DNA from: Plantactinospora endophytica
Lineage (GTDB): Bacteria; Actinomycetota; Actinomycetes; Mycobacteriales; Micromonosporaceae
Reading direction: 5' to 3'
Length of the DNA stretch: 64,000 bases
NCBI RefSeq assembly: GCF_016862915.1
Contig: NZ_BONW01000001.1
Coordinates: forward strand, 372,001 to 436,000
Below are positions 34,559 through 42,296 of the stretch, piece after piece; the stretch's first letter is position 1, and every line of letters starts with the position of its first letter. Below the pieces are notes generated by a model. It was not told where the DNA came from. It ran no database searches and was given only the letters and a program-made list of their open reading frames with translations. The translations under genes and the position numbers were made by a program.

Positions 34559-34621
34559 CAACGGGTACTGACGCACTGTCAACGGGTACGGGCGGTCTGT
34601 CGACGGGTACTCGACGCGCCC
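34559..34621. repeat. Three tandem ~21-bp units
   Basis: An ACGGGTAC core recurs three times at about 21-bp spacing (cores at about 34562, 34582 and 34604), directly upstream of the hypothetical gene's -10 element. Confidence 0.7.
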
Positions 34622-34678
34622 CGCGCGGTGCACAACGCACCGGACGGCCGCGGCGGCGACCGGAGCCCGACCGACTAC

Positions 34679-34720
34679 GGCGGTGCCCGCCGCCCCCCGA
34701 GGGGGACGGCGGGCACCGCC
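34679..34720 (-). terminator. Terminator of the subtilase gene
   Basis: GGCGGTGCCCGCCG and CGGCGGGCACCGCC pair perfectly (14 bp), extended inside by CCCCC/GGGGG; 44 nt after the subtilase stop. Confidence 0.85.
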
Positions 34721-34763
34721 GTTCGGCAGTCACCGCCGGGTCAGCGCCCGGCCGGTCCGCCGG

Positions 34764-37700
34764 TCAGATCCCGCCCAACCGGGCCGGGCACGGGTTCACC
34801 GGTTCCAGCGCGAAGTCGAGCGTGCTGACCAGGCTGGGCTGGATCACCTGCCGCTTCACCTGCGGCACCCAACCGTCCTTGGCGACGATCACGTCGTACC
34901 GGCCCCGCGCCAGCCACCAGGAGTAGCCGCCCCGGTTGCTGGCCGACAGGGTGTGCCCGGTGGCTGGATCGCCGACCAAATTGGCCCGTACCGTCGCCGG
35001 CAGCGGTATCCGGTCGCCACCGCAGGTCACGCCGATCACCGTGCCCTGGATCTTGCCCCAGTTGCCCGGCGGCGAGACGTTCATCTCCACCCCGATCACC
35101 GGCACCGGGTACGGGCTGTCCGTCACCAGCCCGATCTCGGCGGTGTACGTGCCCGGCTGGGCGACCCCGGCCGCCGCGGTGGCGGTCAGGGTGACCGTGA
35201 TGGTCCGGGACGCCCCGGCCGCCAGGGTGAAGCTCTCCGGCGCGGTACTCAGCCAGGACGCCTCGCCCGCCTCCAGACAGGCTTCCAGCCCGCCCAGCCG
35301 CTCGGACTCCGCCGACCCCACGAACGAACTCGGCGAGCCACCCACCTTGTACGCGCCGCAGACACCGGCGCCACGGTAGCGGGCGAACTGCGCGTTCGGC
35401 AGGTTCACCCACGCTCCGGCCACCGGGTCGTACCCGACCGTCCGGTTGGTCAGCGTGGTCGAGGCGGCGGTGGCGCCACCGGCCAGCACCAGCATGCCGC
35501 CGGCCGCCGCGTACTGCGAGCCCCAGAGGTCGAGCGGCATGTCCGGCAGCGGGCTCCAGGCGTTGGTGGCCGGGTCGAGCACGTACCCGTTCTTGAACTC
35601 CACCGTGCCGACGCCGCCGGCACAGTAGACCTTGCCGCCGATCCCGCCGCAGGACATCCAGGAGGAACCCTGCGGATAGTCGGCCGCGCTGTCGAACTTG
35701 CTGGTCAGCGGGTCGAAGACGGTCACGTCCGGGGTGTCGACGGAGCACTCGTTGTCACCGCAGCCGCCGATGATGTAGAGCTTGCCGCCGCTGGTCGCGA
35801 ACGCCGCCGCCGCCCGGGGAGCCGGGTTGCTCACCCCGGGCAGGGTGCTCCAGGTCCCGGTCGCCGGGTTGAACATGTCGACCGTCTCCACCGGCGCGTC
35901 ACCGGCACCCCAGCCGCCGATCGCGTAGATCCGGCCGTTCAGCGCGGCGACCGCCGGCTTCGACCGCGCGGTCGGCATGTCCGGCAGCGCCGTCCAGACG
36001 TTGGTCGCCGGATCGAAGACCCAGGTCTTCCGCTCGTTGCCGGTGTCGGCACCGCCACCGATCGAGTAGACCTTGCCGTCCAGGGTCACCGCCGAGTTGT
36101 CGTAGACCGAGGCCGGCAGGTTCGCCACCCGGGTCCACGCCGCGTCGACCAGTGGCGCGGCGGCGGCCGTACCGGTGCCGGGTCCGTACGCGGTCCCGGT
36201 CCGGCTCTTGCTCAGACCCTTCATCTTGTACTCCACCAACTCGGCACCCTTGGCCGAGAGCTGGCTGAACCGGGCACCCCGCTCCAGCGGTTGCACGGTG
36301 GCCGGCGCGTTGCCGGTGTTGGTGACCGTCACGCTGACGTTCCGGGTACTGCCGTACGGCTGGTGCAGTTCCAGGTTCGTCGGGGTGGCCGTCAACCGGG
36401 CCGCCTTGAGTGCGAAGTTTGCCTGCCGGGTGGCGTCCGCGACCACCGTCACCTGCTTGGTGAACGCCCGGTACGGCGACAGGCTGGCGGTGAACGGCTG
36501 CGCCCCGGTCAGCCCGGAGAACAGCCAGTAGAACCCGTCCGCGATGTTCGGGTCGTCCGGCGTCGCCGACGAGACGCCCTTGTCCGCCGGCTGGTTGTCA
36601 CTGACCACGGTGACGCCGTTCAACGCGTCGCCGGTGTTGGCGTCGGTGGTGAACCCGGCCACCAGGCCGCCCGGCTTCGGGGTGCAGAGCCGGTTGACGA
36701 GCTGGACGTTGTCCACCTCCCACCACCAGGCGAAGGTGCCGTTGAACCGGAACCGCACCCGGACGTCCGACGCGCCGGCCGCCGCGTCCAGCGGTACCTC
36801 CTCGACCCGGGGGCCGCGCCGGCTGGCGGTCTGGTGCCAGGCGTTCGTCCAGGTGGTGCCGCCGTCGGTGGAGACGTCGATGTCGGCGGTGTCGCTGACC
36901 CCGACCGCCCGCCAGTCGCTGTTGAACCGCAGCAGCGGCGCGCTCACCGCCGAGAAGTCCAGCGGCGGCGTGACCAGGTCGGTGTTCTGGGTGTTGCCGC
37001 TGCCCAGCGCGTCACTGTCGATGATCGCGAAGTTGCCGCTGCCGCCGGTCAGGTTGGTCCGGCCGGCCGGGTCGTTGAAGACCCAGCCGCCCTTGTCGGT
37101 GCGGTTCACCACCGACCAGCCGGCCGGTGCCGAGGTGCCGTCGAAGGTCTCCGACAGCACCGGGGCGCTGACCCCCGGGGTGTAGCCGGCGGCGGTACAG
37201 GCCGGCAGGACCGCCGCGCTGATGTTCACGGTCTTCGAGCCGGTGCCGACCGCCACCTCGGTGCTGACCGGCCGGTAGCCGGGGTAGTTGACCGTGGTGT
37301 CGAGCCGGTAGGTGGCGCTGCCGGGCACGGTGAACGAGTAGGCGCCGGTCACCGGGTTGGTCCAGACCGGGCCGCCGGGCCGGCCGGAGACCTGGATCTT
37401 CGCGTACAGCGGCCAGCCGTGGCCGGAGCCGTCGGTGACCTTGCCGGCGACGGTGACCATCCGGGCCGTGGCCAGGGCGAAGTTCTGGGTGAGCAGGTCA
37501 CCCCGGGCGACGGTCACGGTGGCGGTGCCGGGGGTGAAGCCGTACCCGCCGACGGTCAGTTCGTGGGTGCCGACCGGAAGCACCAGGGAGTACTTGCCGT
37601 CCGGGTCGGTGAGGGCGGTGAAGGAGCCGGTACGCACCTCGGCACCCGCGACCGGGTCACCGGTGGCGGCGCTGGTGACGGTGCCGGAGACCCGGCCGGT

Positions 37701-39161
37701 GTCGCCGCGCGGCGCCGCGTTGACCGCCTGGTACGCGTTGAGCCGGCCCTCGCCGAAGGTGTTGTTGTCGTCGACCGTTCCGCCGCAGGTGAGCGCGTTG
37801 ACGTCGGTGGCGGTGTCGTCGAGGAGCTGTTCGGTGGCCGGGATGTTGCCCTTCAGCCCGGGGGCGGCCGACCAGACCAGTGCGACGGTGGCGGAGACGT
37901 GCGGCGCGGCCATCGAGGTGCCGCTGCCCAGCCCGTAGCCGTTGGTCGGCAGGCTGGACCGGACGTTGCTGCCCGGCGCCGAGACGTTCGGCTTGATCGA
38001 ACCGTCGATGCTGGACGTTCCCCGGCCGGAGAAGCTGGAGATGTTGTTGTTGCTGTCGTACGACCCGGCCGCGTAGCTCAGCGGGTAGTCGCCGGGGTTC
38101 TCGGTGGTGTTGCAGCCCGGTCCGTCGTTGCCGGCGGAGAAGCTGGGGAAGATGCCGGCGGCCCGCCAGGAGACCACGGTCTGCCGGTACCACTCGTCGT
38201 TGCGGCCACCGCCCCACGAGTTGTTGACGACGTCGGGGCGCAGGTCGGGTCGGGGGTTCTGCCCGTTCAGGTCGGTCGGGGCGAGTACCCACTGGCCGGC
38301 CGCCAGCAGCGACCCGTCGGAGCAGCCGTTGGTCTCGCAGCCCTTGGCGGCGATCCACCGGGCGCCGGGGGCGACGCCGATCTGGTTGCCGGCACCGTCG
38401 TCGCCGACCATGGTGCCCATGGTGTGCGTACCGTGGCCGTTGTTGTCGCACGGCGCCGGGTTGGCGCAGACGTCGGCCGGGTCGAACCAGTTGTAGTTGT
38501 GGTCGAAGGTGCCGCCGGTGTTGCCCCGGTACGCGTTGCGCAGCGCCGGGTGGTCGAACTGGACGCCACTGTCGATGTTGGCGACGACCAGACCCTCGCC
38601 CCTGGTGTCGAATTCGGACCAGACCCGGGGCGCCTCGATGTTGTTGATGTTCCACTCGATCGCCTGCGTACCGGCGTCGGTGGTGGTGCGGAACGGCTCG
38701 GGTCTGATCAGTTCGTAGGTACGACTCGGTTCGAGACTCTGCACGTCGTCCCGGGCCGCGATCACGTCGAGCAGGGCCCGGTCGCCCTGTACCCGCAGCG
38801 CGTTGGCGATCCAGTACGACCGGTACGTCGCGCCGCGCTTGTCCAGTTCGGTGCGGAGGTCGCGCTGGCTGCGCTCGGCGGTGGCGGTGAGTGCCCGGTA
38901 GACGGCGGTGGCCCGGTCGTCGGAGTCGGCGAGTTTGGCCGCCCCGCTCAACTCGGCGCGTTCCCGCAGGTAGACGGTGAAGGTCGTGCTGCCCTCGGCG
39001 GCGAGTTCGGCGAGCAGTTCCCGGCTCACCTCGGCCTCGGGGCCGGCCGCCGTGGCGACGGCGGGTTGTGCGGTGACGCCGAGTACCACGGCCGCTGCGG
39101 CAGCCACCAGGCGCCAGCGTCTTGGCCGGTCACCCCGGCTTCGTCCGGATCGGTACGGCAT
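34764..39161 (-). CDS. Giant secreted S8 subtilase with carboxypeptidase-regulatory, jelly-roll and kelch domains
   Basis: A 1465-residue exported protein. Order: signal peptide (VAAAAAVVLGVTAQPAVA), an I9-like propeptide (about 40-150), subtilase domain with D near 197 (VANIDSGVQFDHP), H near 242 (NGHGTHTMGTM) and S near 416 (SGTSMAAPHVSATV), two carboxypeptidase-regulatory/PEGA-like repeats (SGTVTSAATGDPVAGAEV), a MAM/jelly-roll-like domain, then about five kelch repeats (GKVYSIGGG, GRIYAIGGW, GKLYIIGGC, GKVYCAGGV) with extra cysteines, a CARDB-like part and a last regulatory-like domain. Likely processes wall or extracellular proteins. GGAGGAAGC precedes the ATG. Divergent from a winged-helix regulator. 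Confidence 0.9.
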   Translation of the reverse strand: MPYRSGRSRGDRPRRWRLVAAAAAVVLGVTAQPAVATAAGPEAEVSRELLAELAAEGSTTFTVYLRERAELSGAAKLADSDDRATAVYRALTATAERSQRDLRTELDKRGATYRSYWIANALRVQGDRALLDVIAARDDVQSLEPSRTYELIRPEPFRTTTDAGTQAIEWNINNIEAPRVWSEFDTRGEGLVVANIDSGVQFDHPALRNAYRGNTGGTFDHNYNWFDPADVCANPAPCDNNGHGTHTMGTMVGDDGAGNQIGVAPGARWIAAKGCETNGCSDGSLLAAGQWVLAPTDLNGQNPRPDLRPDVVNNSWGGGRNDEWYRQTVVSWRAAGIFPSFSAGNDGPGCNTTENPGDYPLSYAAGSYDSNNNISSFSGRGTSSIDGSIKPNVSAPGSNVRSSLPTNGYGLGSGTSMAAPHVSATVALVWSAAPGLKGNIPATEQLLDDTATDVNALTCGGTVDDNNTFGEGRLNAYQAVNAAPRGDTGRVSGTVTSAATGDPVAGAEVRTGSFTALTDPDGKYSLVLPVGTHELTVGGYGFTPGTATVTVARGDLLTQNFALATARMVTVAGKVTDGSGHGWPLYAKIQVSGRPGGPVWTNPVTGAYSFTVPGSATYRLDTTVNYPGYRPVSTEVAVGTGSKTVNISAAVLPACTAAGYTPGVSAPVLSETFDGTSAPAGWSVVNRTDKGGWVFNDPAGRTNLTGGSGNFAIIDSDALGSGNTQNTDLVTPPLDFSAVSAPLLRFNSDWRAVGVSDTADIDVSTDGGTTWTNAWHQTASRRGPRVEEVPLDAAAGASDVRVRFRFNGTFAWWWEVDNVQLVNRLCTPKPGGLVAGFTTDANTGDALNGVTVVSDNQPADKGVSSATPDDPNIADGFYWLFSGLTGAQPFTASLSPYRAFTKQVTVVADATRQANFALKAARLTATPTNLELHQPYGSTRNVSVTVTNTGNAPATVQPLERGARFSQLSAKGAELVEYKMKGLSKSRTGTAYGPGTGTAAAAPLVDAAWTRVANLPASVYDNSAVTLDGKVYSIGGGADTGNERKTWVFDPATNVWTALPDMPTARSKPAVAALNGRIYAIGGWGAGDAPVETVDMFNPATGTWSTLPGVSNPAPRAAAAFATSGGKLYIIGGCGDNECSVDTPDVTVFDPLTSKFDSAADYPQGSSWMSCGGIGGKVYCAGGVGTVEFKNGYVLDPATNAWSPLPDMPLDLWGSQYAAAGGMLVLAGGATAASTTLTNRTVGYDPVAGAWVNLPNAQFARYRGAGVCGAYKVGGSPSSFVGSAESERLGGLEACLEAGEASWLSTAPESFTLAAGASRTITVTLTATAAAGVAQPGTYTAEIGLVTDSPYPVPVIGVEMNVSPPGNWGKIQGTVIGVTCGGDRIPLPATVRANLVGDPATGHTLSASNRGGYSWWLARGRYDVIVAKDGWVPQVKRQVIQPSLVSTLDFALEPVNPCPARLGGI

Positions 39162-39276
39162 GCTTCCTCCCCCACTTTCGGCATCCCGAGCCGTCTCGGG
39201 TGCCATCACCCAGCTCCGGGACGTCCGGCGCTGCCGGCCCGCGTGGGTCCGACGGTTGCTTACGGACAGCGCCCCC

Positions 39277-39400
39277 CACATCGGCTTGGAGTAATGCTCT
39301 TGCTCGCCGGGGTAGTGATCAATGCCGTATGTCGGCCAGTATCTAGGCAGTAACCGGGCGTATGTCGGTCAGGAATGAGCCGATTGCCTTACATCGGTTA
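39277..39400. promoter_or_regulatory. Four [AT][TC][GA]TCGG repeats in the subtilase/regulator divergent region
   Basis: ACATCGGCTT (about 39278), ATGTCGGCCAG (about 39329), ATGTCGGTCAG (39362) and ACATCGGTTAG (39391) form a family; the middle two are part of a 14-bp direct repeat 33 bp apart. They occupy the 311-bp space between the subtilase start and the regulator start and could be regulator sites. Nothing else stands out in this stretch. Confidence 0.5.
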
Positions 39401-39472
39401 GCGTCGCTGTTGACTCGCCCGGTCAAACCCGTTTGGCTAGGGCCGCAGCCGACGGGGGAGGAGTGGAGCGAG

Positions 39473-39946
39473 GTGGCAAGCGGAGAAGTCCCGCTCGTCG
39501 TGTGCGTGTCGACCGACGTCGCGGTGCGGGAACGGGTGGTTCGACGACTGGACGACTTCGGTACCGTTGTGATCTGCTCGGATCTGTCCGAGTTGCGGGC
39601 AATGTTGTTTCCGATGGTCGGCAACGGGACCGATTCCGAACCGGGGCCGGTGAGCCTCGGTGACCTGTCCGTCGATCCCGGCGGCCATCTGGTCACCTGG
39701 CGCGGCGAACCGCTGGCGCTGACCCGGCTGGAAAGGGAACTGCTGGCCCGGCTGGCCAGCGCACCGCTCGGGGTGTGGACGTACGAGCGGTTGTTCGGCT
39801 CGGTCTGGGGCGGCGCCTATCTCGGCGACACCGCCATCCTGCATTCGGCCGTCAAACGGCTGCGCCGCAAGCTGCGGGCGGTCGAGGGCGGGCCGCAGGT
39901 GCAGACCGTGCGTGGCGTCGGCTACCGACTGGCTCCCGCACACTGA
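39473..39946 (+). CDS. Winged-helix regulator of OmpR C-terminal type without receiver
   Basis: A 157-residue protein. The first 60 residues resemble a vestigial receiver strand pattern (VPLVVCVSTDVAVRERVVRRL) but lack the phospho-acceptor layout. The rest is an intact OmpR-type winged helix (LTRLERELLARLASAPLGVW, VKRLRRKLRAV, VQTVRGVGYRLAPAH). OmpR-fold regulators bind 11-bp direct repeats, so it is a candidate for the array at 31903-31970. GTG at 39473 is preferred over ATG at 39362 because GGAG and a GGGGGAGGAG precede it. Confidence 0.82.
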   Translation: MASGEVPLVVCVSTDVAVRERVVRRLDDFGTVVICSDLSELRAMLFPMVGNGTDSEPGPVSLGDLSVDPGGHLVTWRGEPLALTRLERELLARLASAPLGVWTYERLFGSVWGGAYLGDTAILHSAVKRLRRKLRAVEGGPQVQTVRGVGYRLAPAH

Positions 39947-40028
39947 CCGTCCGGCCGGGGCGCCGACCCGCCCCGGCCGGTCTGTCCGACCGCAGCCGCC
40001 CCCGACGCTCCGGTGCCGCCGTGCCACC

Positions 40029-40904
40029 ATGGCGGGCGTGAGCACAGACACCCCGGCGCCGGCCTGGCCCGGTCAGCCGGATCCCCCGGTCAACCCCCGA
40101 CGGCGGCGCTGGCTGCTCGCCGGCCTGGTCGGCTGGGGCGTACTGCTGCTGGTGCTCACCGTCGTCTCGGTCCAGCGCGACGAGCCGACCGTGAAAGAGC
40201 AGCGGAGCATCGCCGAGGCCGTACCGGTGGTGGATCGGGCACTCGGCGAACTCGTCGCGGCGGCCGGCCCGGACGTGGCCGTCGAACTCGCCGAACGACA
40301 GGTACGCGACGACTGCGAGCTGACCGTGCTCCGGGACGGTGCCACCCTGGACGCGACGGTCGTCGTACGCGCGCCGGAGGCGGACGTACCCGTGGTGCTG
40401 GACCGGATCGCGCAGCGGCTGCCGGCGGCGTACCAGGCCGTGGTGCGGCACAGCGCCGACGGGAGCCGGCACGCGCTGCGGGCCGACGCCGGTGACTTCG
40501 TCGCGGTCGAGGGCGGTCAACGCGGCCCCGGGGTGCTGGAGTTCACCGTCAGCACCGGCTGCCGACCAGTCTCCGGTGACCCGGACGACCGCCTCGTCCC
40601 GCCGCTGCGGCCGGCCGAACAGGATCCGCTGCTGCTGCTCGGCGCGCTCGGCGCCACCGAGCCGACCCCGCCAAGCCTGATCGCGGTGGACTGTCCCGGC
40701 GGTGGCAAGGTCTGGACGGCGCGCTCCGCCGGTCGGGGAGTGCCGGCCGGTCCGCCGAGCGCCCTGCTGCCCCGGCCTGCCGGTGCCGTCGTGGTCGCCG
40801 ACACCGCCGACCTGTACGCCTACCGCAGCGGCCCGCTCAGCGTGGTGGTGGAGAGCGGCGACGGCCGGATCCGGGTCGCCACCACCAGCGGCTGCCCCTT
40901 CTGA
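40029..40904 (+). CDS. Single-pass membrane protein of unknown function
   Basis: A 291-residue protein with one helix (WLLAGLVGWGVLLLVLTVVS) after a short proline-rich cytoplasmic tail; the outer part is a globular alpha/beta domain with cysteines at RDDCEL, STGCRP, AVDCPG and TSGCPF, enough for two disulfides. No family recognised. Start could also be GTG at 40038. Confidence 0.65.
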   Translation: MAGVSTDTPAPAWPGQPDPPVNPRRRRWLLAGLVGWGVLLLVLTVVSVQRDEPTVKEQRSIAEAVPVVDRALGELVAAAGPDVAVELAERQVRDDCELTVLRDGATLDATVVVRAPEADVPVVLDRIAQRLPAAYQAVVRHSADGSRHALRADAGDFVAVEGGQRGPGVLEFTVSTGCRPVSGDPDDRLVPPLRPAEQDPLLLLGALGATEPTPPSLIAVDCPGGGKVWTARSAGRGVPAGPPSALLPRPAGAVVVADTADLYAYRSGPLSVVVESGDGRIRVATTSGCPF

Positions 40905-40933
40905 CCGACGCCGGCCAGCCGGTGCACCGGCCC

Positions 40934-41018
40934 GGTCAGCAGACCAGTCCCGTCAGTGGACCAGCCCGGTCAGTAGGCGAGCACGGGCAGTAGGCGAGCA
41001 CGGTCAGTAGACCAGCGC
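40934..41018. repeat. 17-bp tandem repeat, five units, ending in the DsrE gene
   Basis: Units of GGTCAGTAGRCCAGCRC type start at 40934, 40951, 40968, 40985 and 41002, each exactly 17 bp. The last contains the TGA stop of the DsrE gene (TCA at 41004); the others lie downstream of the gene. Confidence 0.92.
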
Positions 41019-41366
41019 CTGGGCGCCGTCCGCCATCGCCTCCTCGACGAAGACCGCCGCCCCGGCGATGCGTACGCCGGAGAGCACGTCGGCCTCGCCG
41101 ATCTCCCGGCGGGCGGCGCACTGGGTGCAGACGGTGACCCGGCCGCTGCTCAGGATCACGTGCAGCAGCTCGGCCAGCGGTGCGGAGTGCGGCAGCTCGA
41201 ACTCCTCGGCCCGACCGGGCAGGGCGAACCAGCTCGACTCACCGGTCAGCCAGAGTGACACGTCGACGCCGGAGGCGACCGCGGTGGCGGCCACGGTGAA
41301 CGCCTGGGCGCAGCGTTCCGGCGAATCCGAACCGGCGGTGGCCTTGACGACCAGGGTACGAGCCAT
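41004..41366 (-). CDS. DsrE/DsrF-like family protein
   Basis: A 120-residue DsrE-fold protein. LVVKATAGSDSPERCAQAF opens the alpha/beta fold, LAELLHVILSSGRVTVCTQC contains the conserved cysteine at the position of the sulfur-carrying Cys of this family, and DGAQALVY ends it. Members relay sulfane sulfur or are of unknown function. ATG at 41366 begins the fold and has TATGCT ending 6 nt before it. Confidence 0.82.
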   Translation of the reverse strand: MARTLVVKATAGSDSPERCAQAFTVAATAVASGVDVSLWLTGESSWFALPGRAEEFELPHSAPLAELLHVILSSGRVTVCTQCAARREIGEADVLSGVRIAGAAVFVEEAMADGAQALVY

Positions 41367-41372
41367 GCCGCC

Positions 41373-41382
41373 AGCATAGGAT
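41373..41382. promoter_or_regulatory. Overlapping divergent -10 elements (bidirectional leaderless promoter)
   Basis: AGCATAGGAT contains TATGCT on the minus strand (41373-41378, for DsrE, 6 nt from its ATG) and TAGGAT on the plus strand (41377-41382, for the small membrane peptide, 9 nt from its ATG). The two start codons are only 25 bp apart. Confidence 0.6.
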
Positions 41383-41391
41383 CTACCCGTC

Positions 41392-41496
41392 ATGGTTACC
41401 GAGATTGGGTTCGTCAGCCTGCTGGTGGCGGGATTCGGCGCGCTCGCCGGCTACCTGATCTATCTGGCCGTGAGAATTTCGAGAGGACGTTGGTGA
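41392..41496 (+). CDS. 34-residue single-helix membrane peptide
   Basis: MVTEIGFVSLLVAGFGALAG continuing YLIYLAVRISRGRW gives one hydrophobic helix with a basic C-terminus, a positive-inside small membrane protein. Divergent from DsrE with a shared -10 region and 55 bp before the FABP gene in the same direction. No family can be named; the coding evidence is the good -10, clean frame and topology. Confidence 0.55.
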   Translation: MVTEIGFVSLLVAGFGALAGYLIYLAVRISRGRW

Positions 41497-41551
41497 GTGC
41501 GAGGAGTGAGCCGGGTTTGCGAGCCCCGCAGTCACGAACGGAAGGGACACT

Positions 41552-42145
41552 GTGAGCGACAATCCCATCGGGCCGCCGCCCTGGCTGAACGCGCCGCCGG
41601 TCGAGCCGTACCCGTACGAGGAGACGTACGACCTGCGTAAGGGGCCGGACCTGCATCCGGCGCTGCTCGGCCTGCTGCCGTACGTCGGGCTGTGGCGGGG
41701 GCGCGGGCGGGGCGGGTTCCCCAGCATCGAGGACTTCGACTACGCCCAGGAGATCCGGATCACCCACGACGGGCGGCCGTTCCTCTACTACGAGTCGCGG
41801 GCCTGGATCCTGGACGAGCAGAGCCGGCCGGTCCGGCCCGCCGGACGCGAGGTCGGTTGGTGGCGGGCGGTGCTGGATGCCGAGGGCCGGGGCACCGACG
41901 AGCTGGAGGTGCTGCTGACCACCCCGACCGGGATCATGGAGCTGCACCTCGGCAAGGTCACCGGCACCAGGGTCGAGATCGCCACCGACGCGGTGGTGCG
42001 GTCCGCGACCGCCAAGGAGGTCACCGGCGGGCACCGGCTGTTCGGCATCGTCGAGGGGGCACTGCTGTACGCCCAGGAGATGGCCGCCGTGGGTCACCCG
42101 CTCTCGCCGCACCTCTCCGCCCGGCTGGTCCGGGTCGGCGGCTGA
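41552..42145 (+). CDS. FABP-like / nitrobindin family heme-binding protein
   Basis: A 197-residue beta-barrel protein of the DUF1794/THAP4-nitrobindin family. GLWRGRGRGGFPSIEDFDY is the nitrobindin N-terminal signature and HPLSPHLSARLVRVGG contains the proximal heme histidine near the C-terminus; characterised members isomerise peroxynitrite. The N-terminal 35 residues are a Pro/Tyr-rich extension. GGAAGGG stands 5 nt before the GTG. In M. tuberculosis the homologue neighbours pabC and ygfZ, as here. Confidence 0.88.
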   Translation: MSDNPIGPPPWLNAPPVEPYPYEETYDLRKGPDLHPALLGLLPYVGLWRGRGRGGFPSIEDFDYAQEIRITHDGRPFLYYESRAWILDEQSRPVRPAGREVGWWRAVLDAEGRGTDELEVLLTTPTGIMELHLGKVTGTRVEIATDAVVRSATAKEVTGGHRLFGIVEGALLYAQEMAAVGHPLSPHLSARLVRVGG

Positions 42146-42189
42146 GGCACGGCAGTCTCACCCCGCCGGCAGGCGCAGCTCTCATTCTG

Positions 42190-42296
42190 TAGGTGCTCAC
42201 CCGGGCGGGCGCCCACCTCGGGCGCTCACCCGGGTAGGCGCTCACGCCCGGGAGATGCTCGCCCCGGGCGGGCGTTCAACCCGGCGGGGCGGGGAA
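42190..42296. repeat. Degenerate tandem repeat ending in the aminotransferase gene
   Basis: About five imperfect units of 18-21 bp (GGCGCTCACCCGGG, GGCGCTCACGCCCGGG, ATGCTCGCCCCGGGCGGGC, GTTCAACCCGGCGGGG). The last holds the stop codon (TCA at 42276-42278) of the class IV aminotransferase. Confidence 0.7.

Noticed and set aside
34683-39353. 1556-codon open frame antisense to the subtilase
   Set aside because: Composition is Arg/Gly/Val-rich without domains; it mirrors the codon bias of the subtilase gene, a usual artefact at this GC content.
21400-40930. Integrative element or prophage
   Set aside because: No integrase, relaxase, att-like direct repeats at the ends, phage structural genes or tRNA; codon use does not look foreign by eye.
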